Source: Amycolatopsis echigonensis
GTDB taxonomy: Bacteria > Actinomycetota > Actinomycetes > Mycobacteriales > Pseudonocardiaceae
Length of the DNA: 45,964 nucleotides
NCBI RefSeq assembly: GCF_014174495.1
Contig: NZ_JACJHR010000074.1
Span: forward strand, 1 to 45,964
Reading direction: 5' to 3'
In this document: one piece after another, positions 33,470 through 40,846 of the stretch
Position numbering within the stretch: position 1 is the stretch's first letter
How the letters are laid out: every line of letters begins with the position of its first letter
Notes under the pieces: generated by a model
Seen by the model: the letters and a program-made list of their open reading frames with translations, nothing else
What the model was told of the DNA's origin: nothing
The model's database searches: none
Made by a program: the position numbers and the translations under genes

Positions 33470-34303
33470 ATGAAGACCCCTCGACCACTGGCGCGGGCCA
33501 GTGCGGTGACTGCACTGGCGACTGCCGCCGCACTGCTGCCCGCGACCGCCTGGGCAGCGTCCCCGACCTGGGCCCCGGCGGACACCGCCGCCGTGCACCC
33601 CGGGGTGCAGACGCACACCAACGGGGCGCAATGCACCTCGAACTTCGTGTACAGCAACGGAACCGACGTGTTCCTCGGGCAGGCCGCGCACTGCTCCGGC
33701 ACCGGCGGTTCGACCGAAACGAACGGCTGCTCGGCCGGTTCGCTCCCGCTCGGCACCCCGGTCTCGATCGCCGGGGCGAGCAAGCCGGGAACGCTCGTCT
33801 ACAACTCGTGGCTGACCATGCAGACCCGCCACGAAACGGACGCGAACACCTGCCAGTACAACGACCTCGCGCTGATCAAGATCGACCCCGCGGACGTGTC
33901 GAACGTCAACCCGAGCCTGCCGTTCTGGGGCGGGCCGACCGGCGTGAACACCACCGGCACGACGCAACTCGCCACCGTGCTCAGCTACGGCAACTCCGAG
34001 CTGCGCGGCGGAATCACCCAACTGTCCCCCAAACAGGGCACCAGTCTGGGCGACACCGGCGGCGGCTGGAGCCACACGGTATTCACCGTGACGCCCGGCA
34101 TCCCCGGCGACTCCGGCAGCGGCTTCCTCGACCGCGACGGCAACGCACTCGGCGTGCTGAGCACGCTGAACCTGGCACCGCAACCAGGCACGAACGGCGT
34201 CGGCGACCTTTCGCGTGAGCTGGCGTACGCGACCGCGCACGGCGGACTCGGCACGGTCCAGCTTGTTCCGGGTACGACCAAGTTCCGCGGCCCGTTGATC
34301 TAG
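33470..34303 (+). CDS. Secreted trypsin-like (S1 family) serine protease
   Basis: A 277-residue exported protein. Signal peptide: MKTPRPLARA, a hydrophobic core, and an AWA-A cleavage site near residue 29. The catalytic triad is H74 in GQAAHCSG, D132 in YNDLALIKID and S215 in GIPGDSGSG. Cysteines at 55, 75, 87 and 128 could form disulfides. No propeptide domain like that of streptogrisins is seen. The ATG follows GAAGGGAGC. A 14-bp hairpin follows the gene. Confidence 0.9.
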   Translation: MKTPRPLARASAVTALATAAALLPATAWAASPTWAPADTAAVHPGVQTHTNGAQCTSNFVYSNGTDVFLGQAAHCSGTGGSTETNGCSAGSLPLGTPVSIAGASKPGTLVYNSWLTMQTRHETDANTCQYNDLALIKIDPADVSNVNPSLPFWGGPTGVNTTGTTQLATVLSYGNSELRGGITQLSPKQGTSLGDTGGGWSHTVFTVTPGIPGDSGSGFLDRDGNALGVLSTLNLAPQPGTNGVGDLSRELAYATAHGGLGTVQLVPGTTKFRGPLI

Positions 34304-34316
34304 TTTGCGGACCCGG

Positions 34317-34350
34317 CGTGCCCGGCACGATTCAGTTCGTGCCGGGCACG
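34317..34350 (+). terminator. Hairpin terminator after the protease gene
   Basis: A perfect 14-bp stem, CGTGCCCGGCACGA (34317-34330) with TCGTGCCGGGCACG (34337-34350), and a 6-base loop. No T-run follows, as is common in actinomycetes. Confidence 0.7.
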
Positions 34351-34643
34351 TCTAGGTTCGGCACCCCGCTGACTCAGTTTTCGCGAGCGCCCACGACAAA
34401 ACAGGACCGGCCCGCTGAACCAGCGCCGCGGCACATCAGGCACGACGCGACTCGCGCCGCGTAGACCGCCGCGCCTCAGCTCCGAACGAAGTCATCGCGC
34501 CCACCGCTCCCGCGGACAAAGCCGCTGCCTGGCGGTGACCCTGGCAGATCCGGCGCGGTCAGCGGATAAGAGGTGCGGCAGGGAAGCCGCAGCCATCCAT
34601 GGCACGGTCGCGGGACCGGCGGCCCACTGGCGTCCTCGGCAAC
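34351..34643. other. Intergenic stretch without a supported gene
   Basis: Between the protease terminator and the tRNA terminator I see no open frame with a ribosome binding site or family match, and no strong repeat. Confidence 0.5.
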
Positions 34644-34673
34644 GAAAAAGCCCCCATCGCTGGGATGGGGGCT
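34644..34673 (-). terminator. Terminator of the tRNA cluster
   Basis: On the minus strand, AGCCCCCATC pairs exactly with GATGGGGGCT (10-bp stem, 5-base loop), followed by TTTTTC. It is placed 20 bases after tRNA-Phe. Confidence 0.88.
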
Positions 34674-34693
34674 GCTTCCTTGACAATTCGCTG

Positions 34694-34767
34694 TGGCCAG
34701 GGCCGGGGTCGAACCGGCGACCTTCCGCTTTTCAGGCGGACGCTCGTACCAACTGAGCTACCTGGCC
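34694..34767 (-). tRNA. tRNA-Phe (GAA)
   Basis: A 74-nt cloverleaf on the minus strand: acceptor GGCCAGG with CCTGGCC, D-arm GCTCAGTTGGTACGAGC, anticodon stem-loop CCGCCTGAAAAGCGG with anticodon GAA, and T-arm CCGGTTCGACCCCGG. CCA is not encoded. It is the last gene of a Glu-Asp-Phe cluster. Confidence 0.96.
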
Positions 34768-34798
34768 GGGAACGCCGGCAAGGAGCCGAACGATCTTG

Positions 34799-34872
34799 CG
34801 ACCCTGACGGGACTCGAACCCGCGACCTTCGCCGTGACAGGGCGACGCGCTAACCAACTGCGCCACAGGGCC
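34799..34872 (-). tRNA. tRNA-Asp (GTC)
   Basis: A 74-nt cloverleaf on the minus strand: acceptor GGCCCTG with CAGGGTC, D-arm GCGCAGTTGGTTAGCGC, anticodon stem-loop CGCCCTGTCACGGCG with anticodon GTC, T-arm GCGGGTTCGAGTCCCGT, discriminator G. CCA is not encoded. Confidence 0.96.
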
Positions 34873-34886
34873 TTACTGGTACTGCG

Positions 34887-34959
34887 TACTCCCAACGGGA
34901 TTCGAACCCGCGTTGCCGCCTTGAAAGGGCGGAGTCCTAGGCCGCTGAACGATGGGAGC
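34887..34959 (-). tRNA. tRNA-Glu (TTC)
   Basis: A 73-nt cloverleaf on the minus strand: acceptor GCTCCCA with TGGGAGT (a terminal G-U pair), anticodon stem-loop CCGCCCTTTCAAGGCGG with anticodon TTC, T-arm GCGGGTTCGAATCCCGT, discriminator A. It is the first gene of the cluster. Confidence 0.96.
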
Positions 34960-35288
34960 CCGACCGGTTTCGGTGTACCGACCGACCGCGCTCTCAGGTG
35001 TTCCCCTGGGAGCGATTACAAGCATAGGGCACGTTCCGGGGGCCGTGCACCGGGGGTTCCTTAAGCGATCAGCAAGCCTCCGACCTGCGGCAACGTCCGA
35101 GTCGGCGACCTGACCGCACCGCTTCACGCCGATCGACCGCTTCGAAGCCAGGTGGGGCAATCGGTGTGCGCCACGCCACTCTACGCCGGAGACGCTTCCG
35201 CACGCCGTGGATCTGAACCTGCCCAGCCCGCGCTTCCCCGCCATGGAGCCACGAGTTCAGGTCAGTTCCCGGCGTCCTGCCAGAGAAC
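34960..35288. other. tRNA leader region without a supported gene
   Basis: This region must hold the promoter of the leftward tRNA cluster. TATGCT on the minus strand, near 35030, is a possible -10, but no convincing -35 is seen. I see no gene in it. Confidence 0.4.
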
Positions 35289-35540
35289 TCAGCGCTGCAC
35301 GGGCGCCTGGCCGTCGTCACCTGGGCTCAGCCCGAGCATCTCCAGCAACTGCGCGCAGTCCTCCACATCAAGCGCACCGGCCGCGACGGCGAGGCGGGCT
35401 CGGCGGACCTGATCGTCGGAGACCCGTTGCCCTTCCGACGACCCGCGCTGCGCCGGCACGCCGCCGGACAGTGACGTGCTTCCCCCGTCGGCACCTTCGT
35501 ACCGAAGGAGGAACTGACGAACTTCGACCGATCCGCTCAT
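35289..35540 (-). CDS. Small soluble protein of unknown function
   Basis: An 83-residue protein. The N-terminus MSGSVEVRQFLLRYEG is followed by a Gly/Ser-rich linker and a predicted helical C-terminal half, VSDDQVRRARLAVAAGALDVEDCAQLLEMLGL. The start is fixed by GGAGGGGCT just before the ATG. I recognise no characterised family; the conserved-looking helical half suggests a protein-protein contact domain. Longer upstream frames lack a ribosome binding site. Confidence 0.6.
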   Translation of the reverse strand: MSGSVEVRQFLLRYEGADGGSTSLSGGVPAQRGSSEGQRVSDDQVRRARLAVAAGALDVEDCAQLLEMLGLSPGDDGQAPVQR

Positions 35541-35983
35541 AGCCCCTCCACGCGGTTCGCAACAACTGGCCGCGAGGCTAACCAGCGGCGCGCAGCACCG
35601 GCAGCCCCCCGGAGAGTGAACCTGTGAACACTCTCCGAAGCATCCCTGGTAAAGCATTCCAAGATCGCGAGGAACGATTTCTCCGGCTTCCCCTCGCCGA
35701 TCCCCGGAACTCGTGCAACAATCGGTGTTGCTGACACACCCCCGGTCAGCGCCTGTGGAGATCCCCTCCGACCCCCGCGTTCCTCCCCCTGGCGCGGGGG
35801 TCTCTCCATTCCTGACCACGGCGCTGACCTGCGGATCTACTCTCCGTACCGCCGATCAACAGACAGTCGCGAAATGCGTTTGCCGGCTGCTCTGAACAGG
35901 TGATCGAATTAGGCTCGCCGAGTACCGAAATGCGTGTGTCGTGGCTCACAGTGGTTTCTTTGCCGAGACCCAACCGTTATCGT
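35541..35983. other. Divergent intergenic region with one strong hairpin
   Basis: No supported gene. GACCCCCGCG (35770-35779) pairs exactly with CGCGGGGGTC (35793-35802), a 10-bp stem with a 13-base loop. No T-run follows, and no annotated gene ends into it, so its role is unclear; an attenuator or a small RNA terminator is possible. Confidence 0.4.
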
Positions 35984-36412
35984 GTGCGCGTGCCTCTTCC
36001 CTCCCTCGGCCGCCTCAGCAGCCGCACGAATCTCAAAGCCGTCTCGAGCGGGCGGCATCGCAATGCCGCCAAGGCCGCCGGCGACGAAGTCGTCGAGGAC
36101 AAGGAGCTCACCAGCTACCTCGCCGCGCTCGCCCCGGACTCCGACCCGGAGAGCACCGGAACCGGCAGCCGCTTCGGCGACGCGCAGGTCTACCAGCTGC
36201 GCATGAACCTCATCGCCAGCCAGCAGCTCAAGGAGATCGCGGTCGCCCGGAACCTGACCCCGCAGGCCCTGGCGCAGGAATGGATCCTGGAGCGCCTCTC
36301 GTGGGAGGGCCAGGCCGCCTCCGCCCAGGAGCGCCGCCACTCCGACGCGATGACCGACGAGTTCCACATCCCGGCGGGAACGTTCGACCAGCAGCCCCTC
36401 GTCGGACGCTGA
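35984..36412 (+). CDS. Small protein with CopG/BrnA-like helical segment
   Basis: A 142-residue protein. The centre, QVYQLRMNLIASQQLKEIAV followed by ARNLTPQALAQEWILERLSWE, resembles the strand-helix-helix of CopG/BrnA ribbon-helix-helix proteins, so it may bind DNA; no toxin gene adjoins. The C-terminus (FHIPAGTFDQQ) is unfamiliar. The start is uncertain: GTG 35984 or 35990, with no ribosome binding site, suggesting a leaderless mRNA. A strong terminator follows. Confidence 0.6.
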   Translation: MRVPLPSLGRLSSRTNLKAVSSGRHRNAAKAAGDEVVEDKELTSYLAALAPDSDPESTGTGSRFGDAQVYQLRMNLIASQQLKEIAVARNLTPQALAQEWILERLSWEGQAASAQERRHSDAMTDEFHIPAGTFDQQPLVGR

Positions 36413-36429
36413 TCCCCGCCCCCTGAACG

Positions 36430-36464
36430 AAAACCCCCGGCTTCCCCCGACGGCCGGGGGTTTT
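36430..36464. terminator. Bidirectional-looking terminator
   Basis: AAAACCCCCGGC (36430-36441) pairs exactly with GCCGGGGGTTTT (36453-36464), a 12-bp stem with A and T runs built into its ends. Confidence 0.85.
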
Positions 36465-37020
36465 CCCTTTTCCGGGGGGGTCGCGATCGAGGTCCCGGCG
36501 AGCGGGACGCTCCGGGATCCGCCCGACAGTTCGCCGGAGGCGCACGCGGGCAGAGTGCGGCGAGAGCGCCGCACGCCGGACACCAGCTGAGACGCGACGA
36601 GCCAGGCAGCTGTCACGCGGTGGCGACTAGGTCGCAGCGTGCAGTGCGCGGCGGTGCGATGGCACAGTGCAACGCGCCTCGCGCCGGTACGCCGAAGCAG
36701 TCGCACGCCAGGTCGCAGCAGGACACGACCCCGCCAGCACCACCCGATCGGGTCGGATGACCCGCACCCACTCACAGTCGGGCAACCAACCGATCCGGCG
36801 TCGCCCGTACGTGCCCGACCCCCCGCGTCACGCCCCGGACCCAGGCCCCAGCGACAGCCCCGAACCCGGCAACCCCAGCCACCCGCCCGGCCCGCCCAAG
36901 CTGTGGCAAACCCGCCAGCCCGACTCCACGGCCGCAAGCACCCGCGACAGCCGACCCACCACGGGGGACCCACCGCGGTAACCGTCGCTCCAAACATTCC
37001 CCACGACGGAACCCGCAATG
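36465..37020. other. Intergenic region with no supported gene
   Basis: About 550 bases without a credible gene. Open frames here are low-complexity Pro/Arg/Asp-rich readings with no ribosome binding site. From about 36720 to 37010 the top strand is strongly A/C-rich, like the flanks of the hairpin repeat, but no copy of that repeat is present. Confidence 0.5.
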
Positions 37021-37054
37021 AAAAAAGGCCCCGACGGGAAATCCCGTCGGGGCC
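37021..37054 (-). terminator. Terminator of the cold-shock gene
   Basis: On the minus strand, a perfect 13-bp stem GGCCCCGACGGGA / TCCCGTCGGGGCC with a two-base nominal loop, followed by TTTTTT. A textbook intrinsic terminator 36 bases after the stop. Confidence 0.93.
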
Positions 37055-37089
37055 CTTCATTCAGGCCTGAGAAAACGCGCGGGCCTGAC

Positions 37090-37293
37090 TCAGATCGCGC
37101 GGACCTTCTGGGCCTGCGGACCCTTCTGGCCCTGGCCGACCTCGAACTCCACTCGCTGGTTCTCCTCGAGGGTGCGGAAGCCGCGTCCCTCGATCTCCGA
37201 GTAGTGCACGAAAACGTCGCCTTCGCCGCCGTCCTGCGCGATGAAGCCGAAGCCCTTCTCCGCGTTGAACCACTTCACAGTGCCTTGCGCCAC
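37090..37293 (-). CDS. cspA: CspA-family cold-shock protein
   Basis: A 67-residue single OB-fold protein that binds single-stranded RNA and DNA. RNP1 is KGFGFI and RNP2 is VFVHYSEI, both intact, within the usual TVKWFNAEKGFGFI and QKGPQAQKV frame. The start is GTG, fixed by AGGAG eight bases upstream. A long AT-poor leader lies upstream and a perfect terminator downstream, so it is monocistronic. Confidence 0.96.
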   Translation of the reverse strand: MAQGTVKWFNAEKGFGFIAQDGGEGDVFVHYSEIEGRGFRTLEENQRVEFEVGQGQKGPQAQKVRAI

Positions 37294-37751
37294 CGCTGTA
37301 CTCCTCGTAACAGATCCGCTTCGAATGCCACCGAAGCGGCACCCAGGCCGTCCCGGGCGGTTCCAACGAGACGAGCGAAGAGCTTTCGGGCCCCACGGCT
37401 CGCGTCAGAAGTTCCGCGAGTGTGAAGCCACGAACACGCAAAACGACGGCCTGGTCAGCAGCCTACCGGGATCTCACCAAATCTGAACCCCGTTGATCGC
37501 AAGGATCGGTTCCATCGTGCGCGCATCACCGGAACGTCGTATCGCCGCCTACGCAGCGCGGTCGGACCCCGAAGCTAGGCTGATCCAGTACACCCAGCGC
37601 ACTTCGATGATGCACAGTGCGCGGTCGATCGAGCCGCTTCCGTAATGGTCACTCGGTGCAGTGTGATGCTGGTCACCCCGTATTCGGTGAACGTGAAGGG
37701 TGCTCGGGACGTCTGGGTGTTCGGGGTACCAAGGGGAGATTGGGGATCGGT
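37294..37751. other. Divergent regulatory region, cspA / L,D-transpeptidase
   Basis: About 460 bases with no supported gene, holding the leader of cspA on one strand and the promoter of the transpeptidase on the other. I see no clear -35/-10 pair. Confidence 0.45.
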
Positions 37752-38960
37752 GTGACAATCCGACACTTCGCACGCCGCCGAGCCGGCGTCGCGGTGCTGG
37801 GCTTGATCGCCGCGCTCACGCTCGGGGCGTGCAGCAGCGGCGGGTCGAGCGTCAACGCGGGCGGGACCGCGGGCGGTGGGCCTACTGAGGCGCCGTCCAC
37901 GCCTGCGAAACCGGCGGCCGTGGCGTACACGCCGGCTTCCGGGGCGGGCGACGTGTCGCCCGGCGAACCGGCGAAGGTGACCGTCGCCAACGGCACCATC
38001 GGGGCCGTCACGCTCACCAACGCCGAAGGCAAGCAGGTGCAGGGGCAGCAGTCCCCGGACAAGAAGAGCTGGAGCAGCACCGAAGACCTCGGCTACGGCA
38101 AGACCTACACCTGGTCTGGACAGGCCGTCGGCGAGGACGGCAAGCAGGTCCCGATCAACGGCTCGTTCACGACGGTCAAACCGCGCCGGCAGATGCAGGG
38201 CAGCCTGAACGTCGGCGACGGGCAGACCTACGGCATCGCGATACCGATCGCACTCACGTTCCCGAGCGCGGTCAAGGACAAGGCTTCCGTCGAGCGCGCG
38301 CTGTCGGTGGAGACCACGCCGAAGACCGAGGGCGCGTGGGCGTGGCTCGACGGCGACACCTCGGTGCACTGGCGGCCGAAGGAGTACTTCAAGCCGAACA
38401 CGAAGGTCGTCGTCTCGGCCAACATCTACGGCGTTTCGATGGGCGACGGCGTCTACGGCAAGCAGGACGTCTCCGCGAGCTTCACCATCGGCCGCTCGCA
38501 GATCGTCAAGGGCAACACCCAGGACCACACCATGCAGGTCATCCGCGACGGCCAGCAGGTCATGGACTTCCCGGTGAGCTACGGCCTCGACTCCGACCCG
38601 GGCCGCGTCACGCACAGCGGCACGCACGTGGTGATGTCGAAGCACGAGACCTACTCGATGAGCAACCCGCGCTACGGCTACACCGACGTCAACGTGCCGT
38701 GGGCGGTCCGGATCTCCAACAACGGCGAGTTCATCCACGGTCTCGCGGCGTCGATCTGGGCGCAGGGCAAGAAGAACATCTCGCACGGCTGTCTCAACCT
38801 GTCCCCGAAGAACGCGAAGACCTACTACGACAGCGTCCTTCCCGGAGACCCGGTGGAGATCTCCGGCAGCACCCAGCAGCTGAGCGCGAAGGACGGCGAC
38901 TACAGCGACTGGACCTACGACTGGGCGTCGTGGACCAAGCTGTCGGCGCTCGCCGCCTGA
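37752..38960 (+). CDS. L,D-transpeptidase lipoprotein (LdtMt2-like)
   Basis: A 402-residue enzyme that forms 3-3 cross-links in peptidoglycan outside the membrane. A signal peptide with lipobox LGAC places the lipidated Cys at 27. Two Ig-like domains precede the YkuD domain, whose motif ISHGCLNLS carries H345 and C347, with HGLAASIWAQG before it. Length and layout match LdtMt2 (about 408 residues). GTG 37752 is chosen because it gives the shortest complete signal peptide after the G-rich GGGGATCG. A 14-bp hairpin follows. Confidence 0.93.
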   Translation: MTIRHFARRRAGVAVLGLIAALTLGACSSGGSSVNAGGTAGGGPTEAPSTPAKPAAVAYTPASGAGDVSPGEPAKVTVANGTIGAVTLTNAEGKQVQGQQSPDKKSWSSTEDLGYGKTYTWSGQAVGEDGKQVPINGSFTTVKPRRQMQGSLNVGDGQTYGIAIPIALTFPSAVKDKASVERALSVETTPKTEGAWAWLDGDTSVHWRPKEYFKPNTKVVVSANIYGVSMGDGVYGKQDVSASFTIGRSQIVKGNTQDHTMQVIRDGQQVMDFPVSYGLDSDPGRVTHSGTHVVMSKHETYSMSNPRYGYTDVNVPWAVRISNNGEFIHGLAASIWAQGKKNISHGCLNLSPKNAKTYYDSVLPGDPVEISGSTQQLSAKDGDYSDWTYDWASWTKLSALAA

Positions 38961-38974
38961 AAACCGTGCACCGC

Positions 38975-39012
38975 CGAACGGCCGGGAGACCTCCAAGGCT
39001 CCCGGCCGTTCG
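38975..39012 (+). terminator. Hairpin terminator after the transpeptidase gene
   Basis: CGAACGGCCGGGAG (38975-38988) pairs exactly with CTCCCGGCCGTTCG (38999-39012), a 14-bp stem with a 10-base loop and no T-run. Confidence 0.75.
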
Positions 39013-39114
39013 CCTGTCCAGGGCCAAAAAATCCGATGCAACCCCGGTGAGGCCCGACCGCATGACTAGAGCAGAGAAGCGCCATCCGGCGCTCGTGGAA
39101 CCAGGAGGAAACTC

Positions 39115-39426
39115 GTGCGTGTTCGCTTCGCTCTCGCCATCGGCTCCCTGCTGCTCGCCGGAGGAGCGGTGACCGGCGGCGCGGTCGCTTTCGCCGCGGA
39201 CGCCCCGCCGTCGGTCTCGCAGCCGGCTCCGCAGACGACCGCCGCTCCGGCCGTCAGCCCCGGTGCCCCGACCGCCGCCCCCGCGCCCGCGGAGCGGCAG
39301 ACGGCCGCCCCGGGCGCGCCGAAGGTGGTCGCTCCGGGCCAGCCGGCGAAGGCGGGCAAGCGCGTCCCGACCGCGGTGCCCGCGGGCCCGACCGGCGACC
39401 TGAACCTGCCCTCGGTCTGGGGCTGA
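39115..39426 (+). CDS. Small exported Ala/Pro-rich protein
   Basis: A 103-residue protein with a signal peptide (MRVRFALAIGSLLLAGGAV to AFAAD) and a disordered Ala/Pro-rich mature part containing PAERQTAAPGAPK. It ends DLNLPSVWG. The GTG is preceded by AGGAGGAAACTC, a strong ribosome binding site. The sigma-factor gene begins seven bases after its stop, so it heads that operon. Function unknown; a shared ERQT motif links it to the membrane protein two genes on. Confidence 0.75.
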   Translation: MRVRFALAIGSLLLAGGAVTGGAVAFAADAPPSVSQPAPQTTAAPAVSPGAPTAAPAPAERQTAAPGAPKVVAPGQPAKAGKRVPTAVPAGPTGDLNLPSVWG

Positions 39427-39433
39427 TCACCCG

Positions 39434-39979
39434 GTGCCCTCCCGCTCCAGTCCGGCGTCCGGGCCGAGCTCGCCGTGGGACGGCGAGTTCGCCCGGTACT
39501 TCGGCGAGCGCGCGCACAGCCTGCGGTCCACCGCCTACCTGCTTTGCGGGGACTGGCACCGGGCCGAAGATCTCGCCCAGGCGGCGCTGCTCAAGCTGTA
39601 CCTCGCCTGGCCGCGGCTGGCCCGGCACGACGCGCTCGACGCCTACGCGCGCAAAATCGTGCTGCGCACTTTCCTCGCGGAGAACCGCCGCAGCCGCTGG
39701 AAACGGGAGCGGCTCACCGACGCGCCGCCCGACGTCCCGGCTCCTGCCGCCGAGACTGAGCACGACCAGCTGATCCAGCAGGCACTCGCCGCGTTGGCCC
39801 CGCGCCAGCGCGCGGTGCTGGTGCTGCGGTACTTCGAGGACCTGTCCGTCGAGGAGACCGCCGCGGCGCTCGGCTGCCGGACCGGCACGGTGAAAAGCCA
39901 GGCCGCGCGCGGTCTGGCCACCCTGCGGGCCCGGCTGGGTCCGCATTTCGAAGCACTGCCCGTTCCGGGAGGGAGGTGA
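39434..39979 (+). CDS. SigE-family ECF RNA polymerase sigma factor
   Basis: A 181-residue extracytoplasmic-function sigma factor of the actinobacterial SigE family. Region 2 spans about 20-90 (LRSTAYLLCGDWHRAEDLAQAALLKLY in parts, YARKIVLRTFLAENRR) and region 4 about 110-165 (ALAALAPRQRAVLVLRYFEDLSVEETAAALGC in parts, GTVKSQAARGLATLR). The GTG start at 39434 is seven bases after the upstream gene. It is probably controlled by the membrane protein encoded next, which overlaps its stop region. Confidence 0.92.
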   Translation: MPSRSSPASGPSSPWDGEFARYFGERAHSLRSTAYLLCGDWHRAEDLAQAALLKLYLAWPRLARHDALDAYARKIVLRTFLAENRRSRWKRERLTDAPPDVPAPAAETEHDQLIQQALAALAPRQRAVLVLRYFEDLSVEETAAALGCRTGTVKSQAARGLATLRARLGPHFEALPVPGGR

Positions 39980-39984
39980 ACGAG

Positions 39985-40497
39985 ATGGTCCCTGATGACG
40001 CCGAAGACACCGAGGCCGTGCGCGCCTTCTTCGCGCGGACGCCGGACGGCCCGCCCATGCGGGTCGACGCCGCGGACGTGATCGTGCGCGGTGCCGCCGT
40101 CCGCCGCAAGCGCAAACGCTGGGCGGTCGCGGGCAGCTCCGCCGCGACGGTCGCGGTGCTCGTGGCAGTCGGTCTCGCGGTAGGCAGCCGTGGGACCGAG
40201 CAGCCGCCGGTCATGCCCGCGGGTCCGGGACTCGCCACCGTCTCGCCCGCCCCGTCCAGCCCGCCAGGACCGGTGCAGGTCCCGTCGGGTCCGGTACTGG
40301 CCCCTACGCCAGGCCCGGAGGTGAGCCCTGGCTCGCCGGACAAGGTGCCCCCGTCGGAGCGGCAGACCGTTCCGCGCCCGGGCACCTCCCGTCCGGGGAT
40401 GCCGCCGCGGGCGTATCCGACCACGAACGAACAGGCCCCCGTGTCTCCGGGCTCACCTGCGGGAAGCACGGCGTTACCCAGCACGACCTCCCGCTGA
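39985..40497 (+). CDS. Single-pass membrane protein, candidate anti-sigma factor
   Basis: A 170-residue protein: a short cytoplasmic N-terminus (about 1-47), one helix at about 48-68 (VAGSSAATVAVLVAVGLAVG), then a long Pro-rich extracytoplasmic tail containing PPSERQTVPRPG. Its position right after a SigE-family gene suggests an anti-sigma role, but no HXXXCXXC zinc motif is present. ATG 39985 is favoured because GGGAGG lies about eight bases upstream; an in-frame GTG at 39976 overlaps the sigma stop. Confidence 0.7.
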   Translation: MVPDDAEDTEAVRAFFARTPDGPPMRVDAADVIVRGAAVRRKRKRWAVAGSSAATVAVLVAVGLAVGSRGTEQPPVMPAGPGLATVSPAPSSPPGPVQVPSGPVLAPTPGPEVSPGSPDKVPPSERQTVPRPGTSRPGMPPRAYPTTNEQAPVSPGSPAGSTALPSTTSR

Positions 40498-40663
40498 AAC
40501 GCATTCGCGGCAAGAGTGGCGGAGGTCACCGGATCAAGTGGGTTTTCGACGAAATATCCCGGGCTTTCGGGGCGATGTTCTCAGTGGCGGCCGGAGCGGC
40601 CGTCGAACCCGTCGCTCAGCCGGCACACCATTGGCCGGCCCGAGAACCCGAGGAGGAAGCACC

Positions 40664-40780
40664 ATGGTGCTCGTCGCACTGATGATCGAAACCGTAGTCG
40701 CCGTCGTGGTCGCCGGTGGCCTGGCAGCGTGGGCACGCAAGCGCTTCGCTCCGCAGGTCGAGGCGACGCAGAACAGCTGA
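40664..40780 (+). CDS. 38-residue small membrane protein
   Basis: A short gene with an excellent ribosome binding site, AGGAGGAAGCACC before the ATG. The product, MVLVALMIETVVAVVVAGG then LAAWARKRFAPQVEATQNS, is one membrane helix with a basic end. A strong terminator follows 10 bases after the stop. I recognise no family. It may be a separate unit or the last gene of the sigma operon. Confidence 0.6.
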   Translation: MVLVALMIETVVAVVVAGGLAAWARKRFAPQVEATQNS

Positions 40781-40790
40781 CTTCATACGA

Positions 40791-40829
40791 AAAACCGCCC
40801 TCTGTCCTTAGTGGACGGAGGGCGGTTTT
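40791..40829. terminator. Bidirectional terminator
   Basis: A 17-bp stem with one G-T pair: 40791-40807 (AAAACCGCCCTCTGTCC) with 40813-40829, a 5-base loop and A/T runs at both ends. It separates the small gene from the convergent transporter. Confidence 0.9.
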
Positions 40830-40846
40830 CGCGTCGGCTCAGATAG

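Noticed and set aside
34599..35064. Open frames over 34599-35064 with repeated CGLEPATF-like peptides
   Set aside because: They are translations of tRNA T-arms and are a known artefact of tRNA genes.
35770..35802. Terminator of a gene
   Set aside because: The stem is good, but no gene supported here ends into it and there is no T-run; left as an unassigned hairpin.
36667..36981. A 104-residue Pro/Asp-rich frame between the CopG-like gene and cspA
   Set aside because: No ribosome binding site, low complexity, and explained by the A/C-rich composition of the region.
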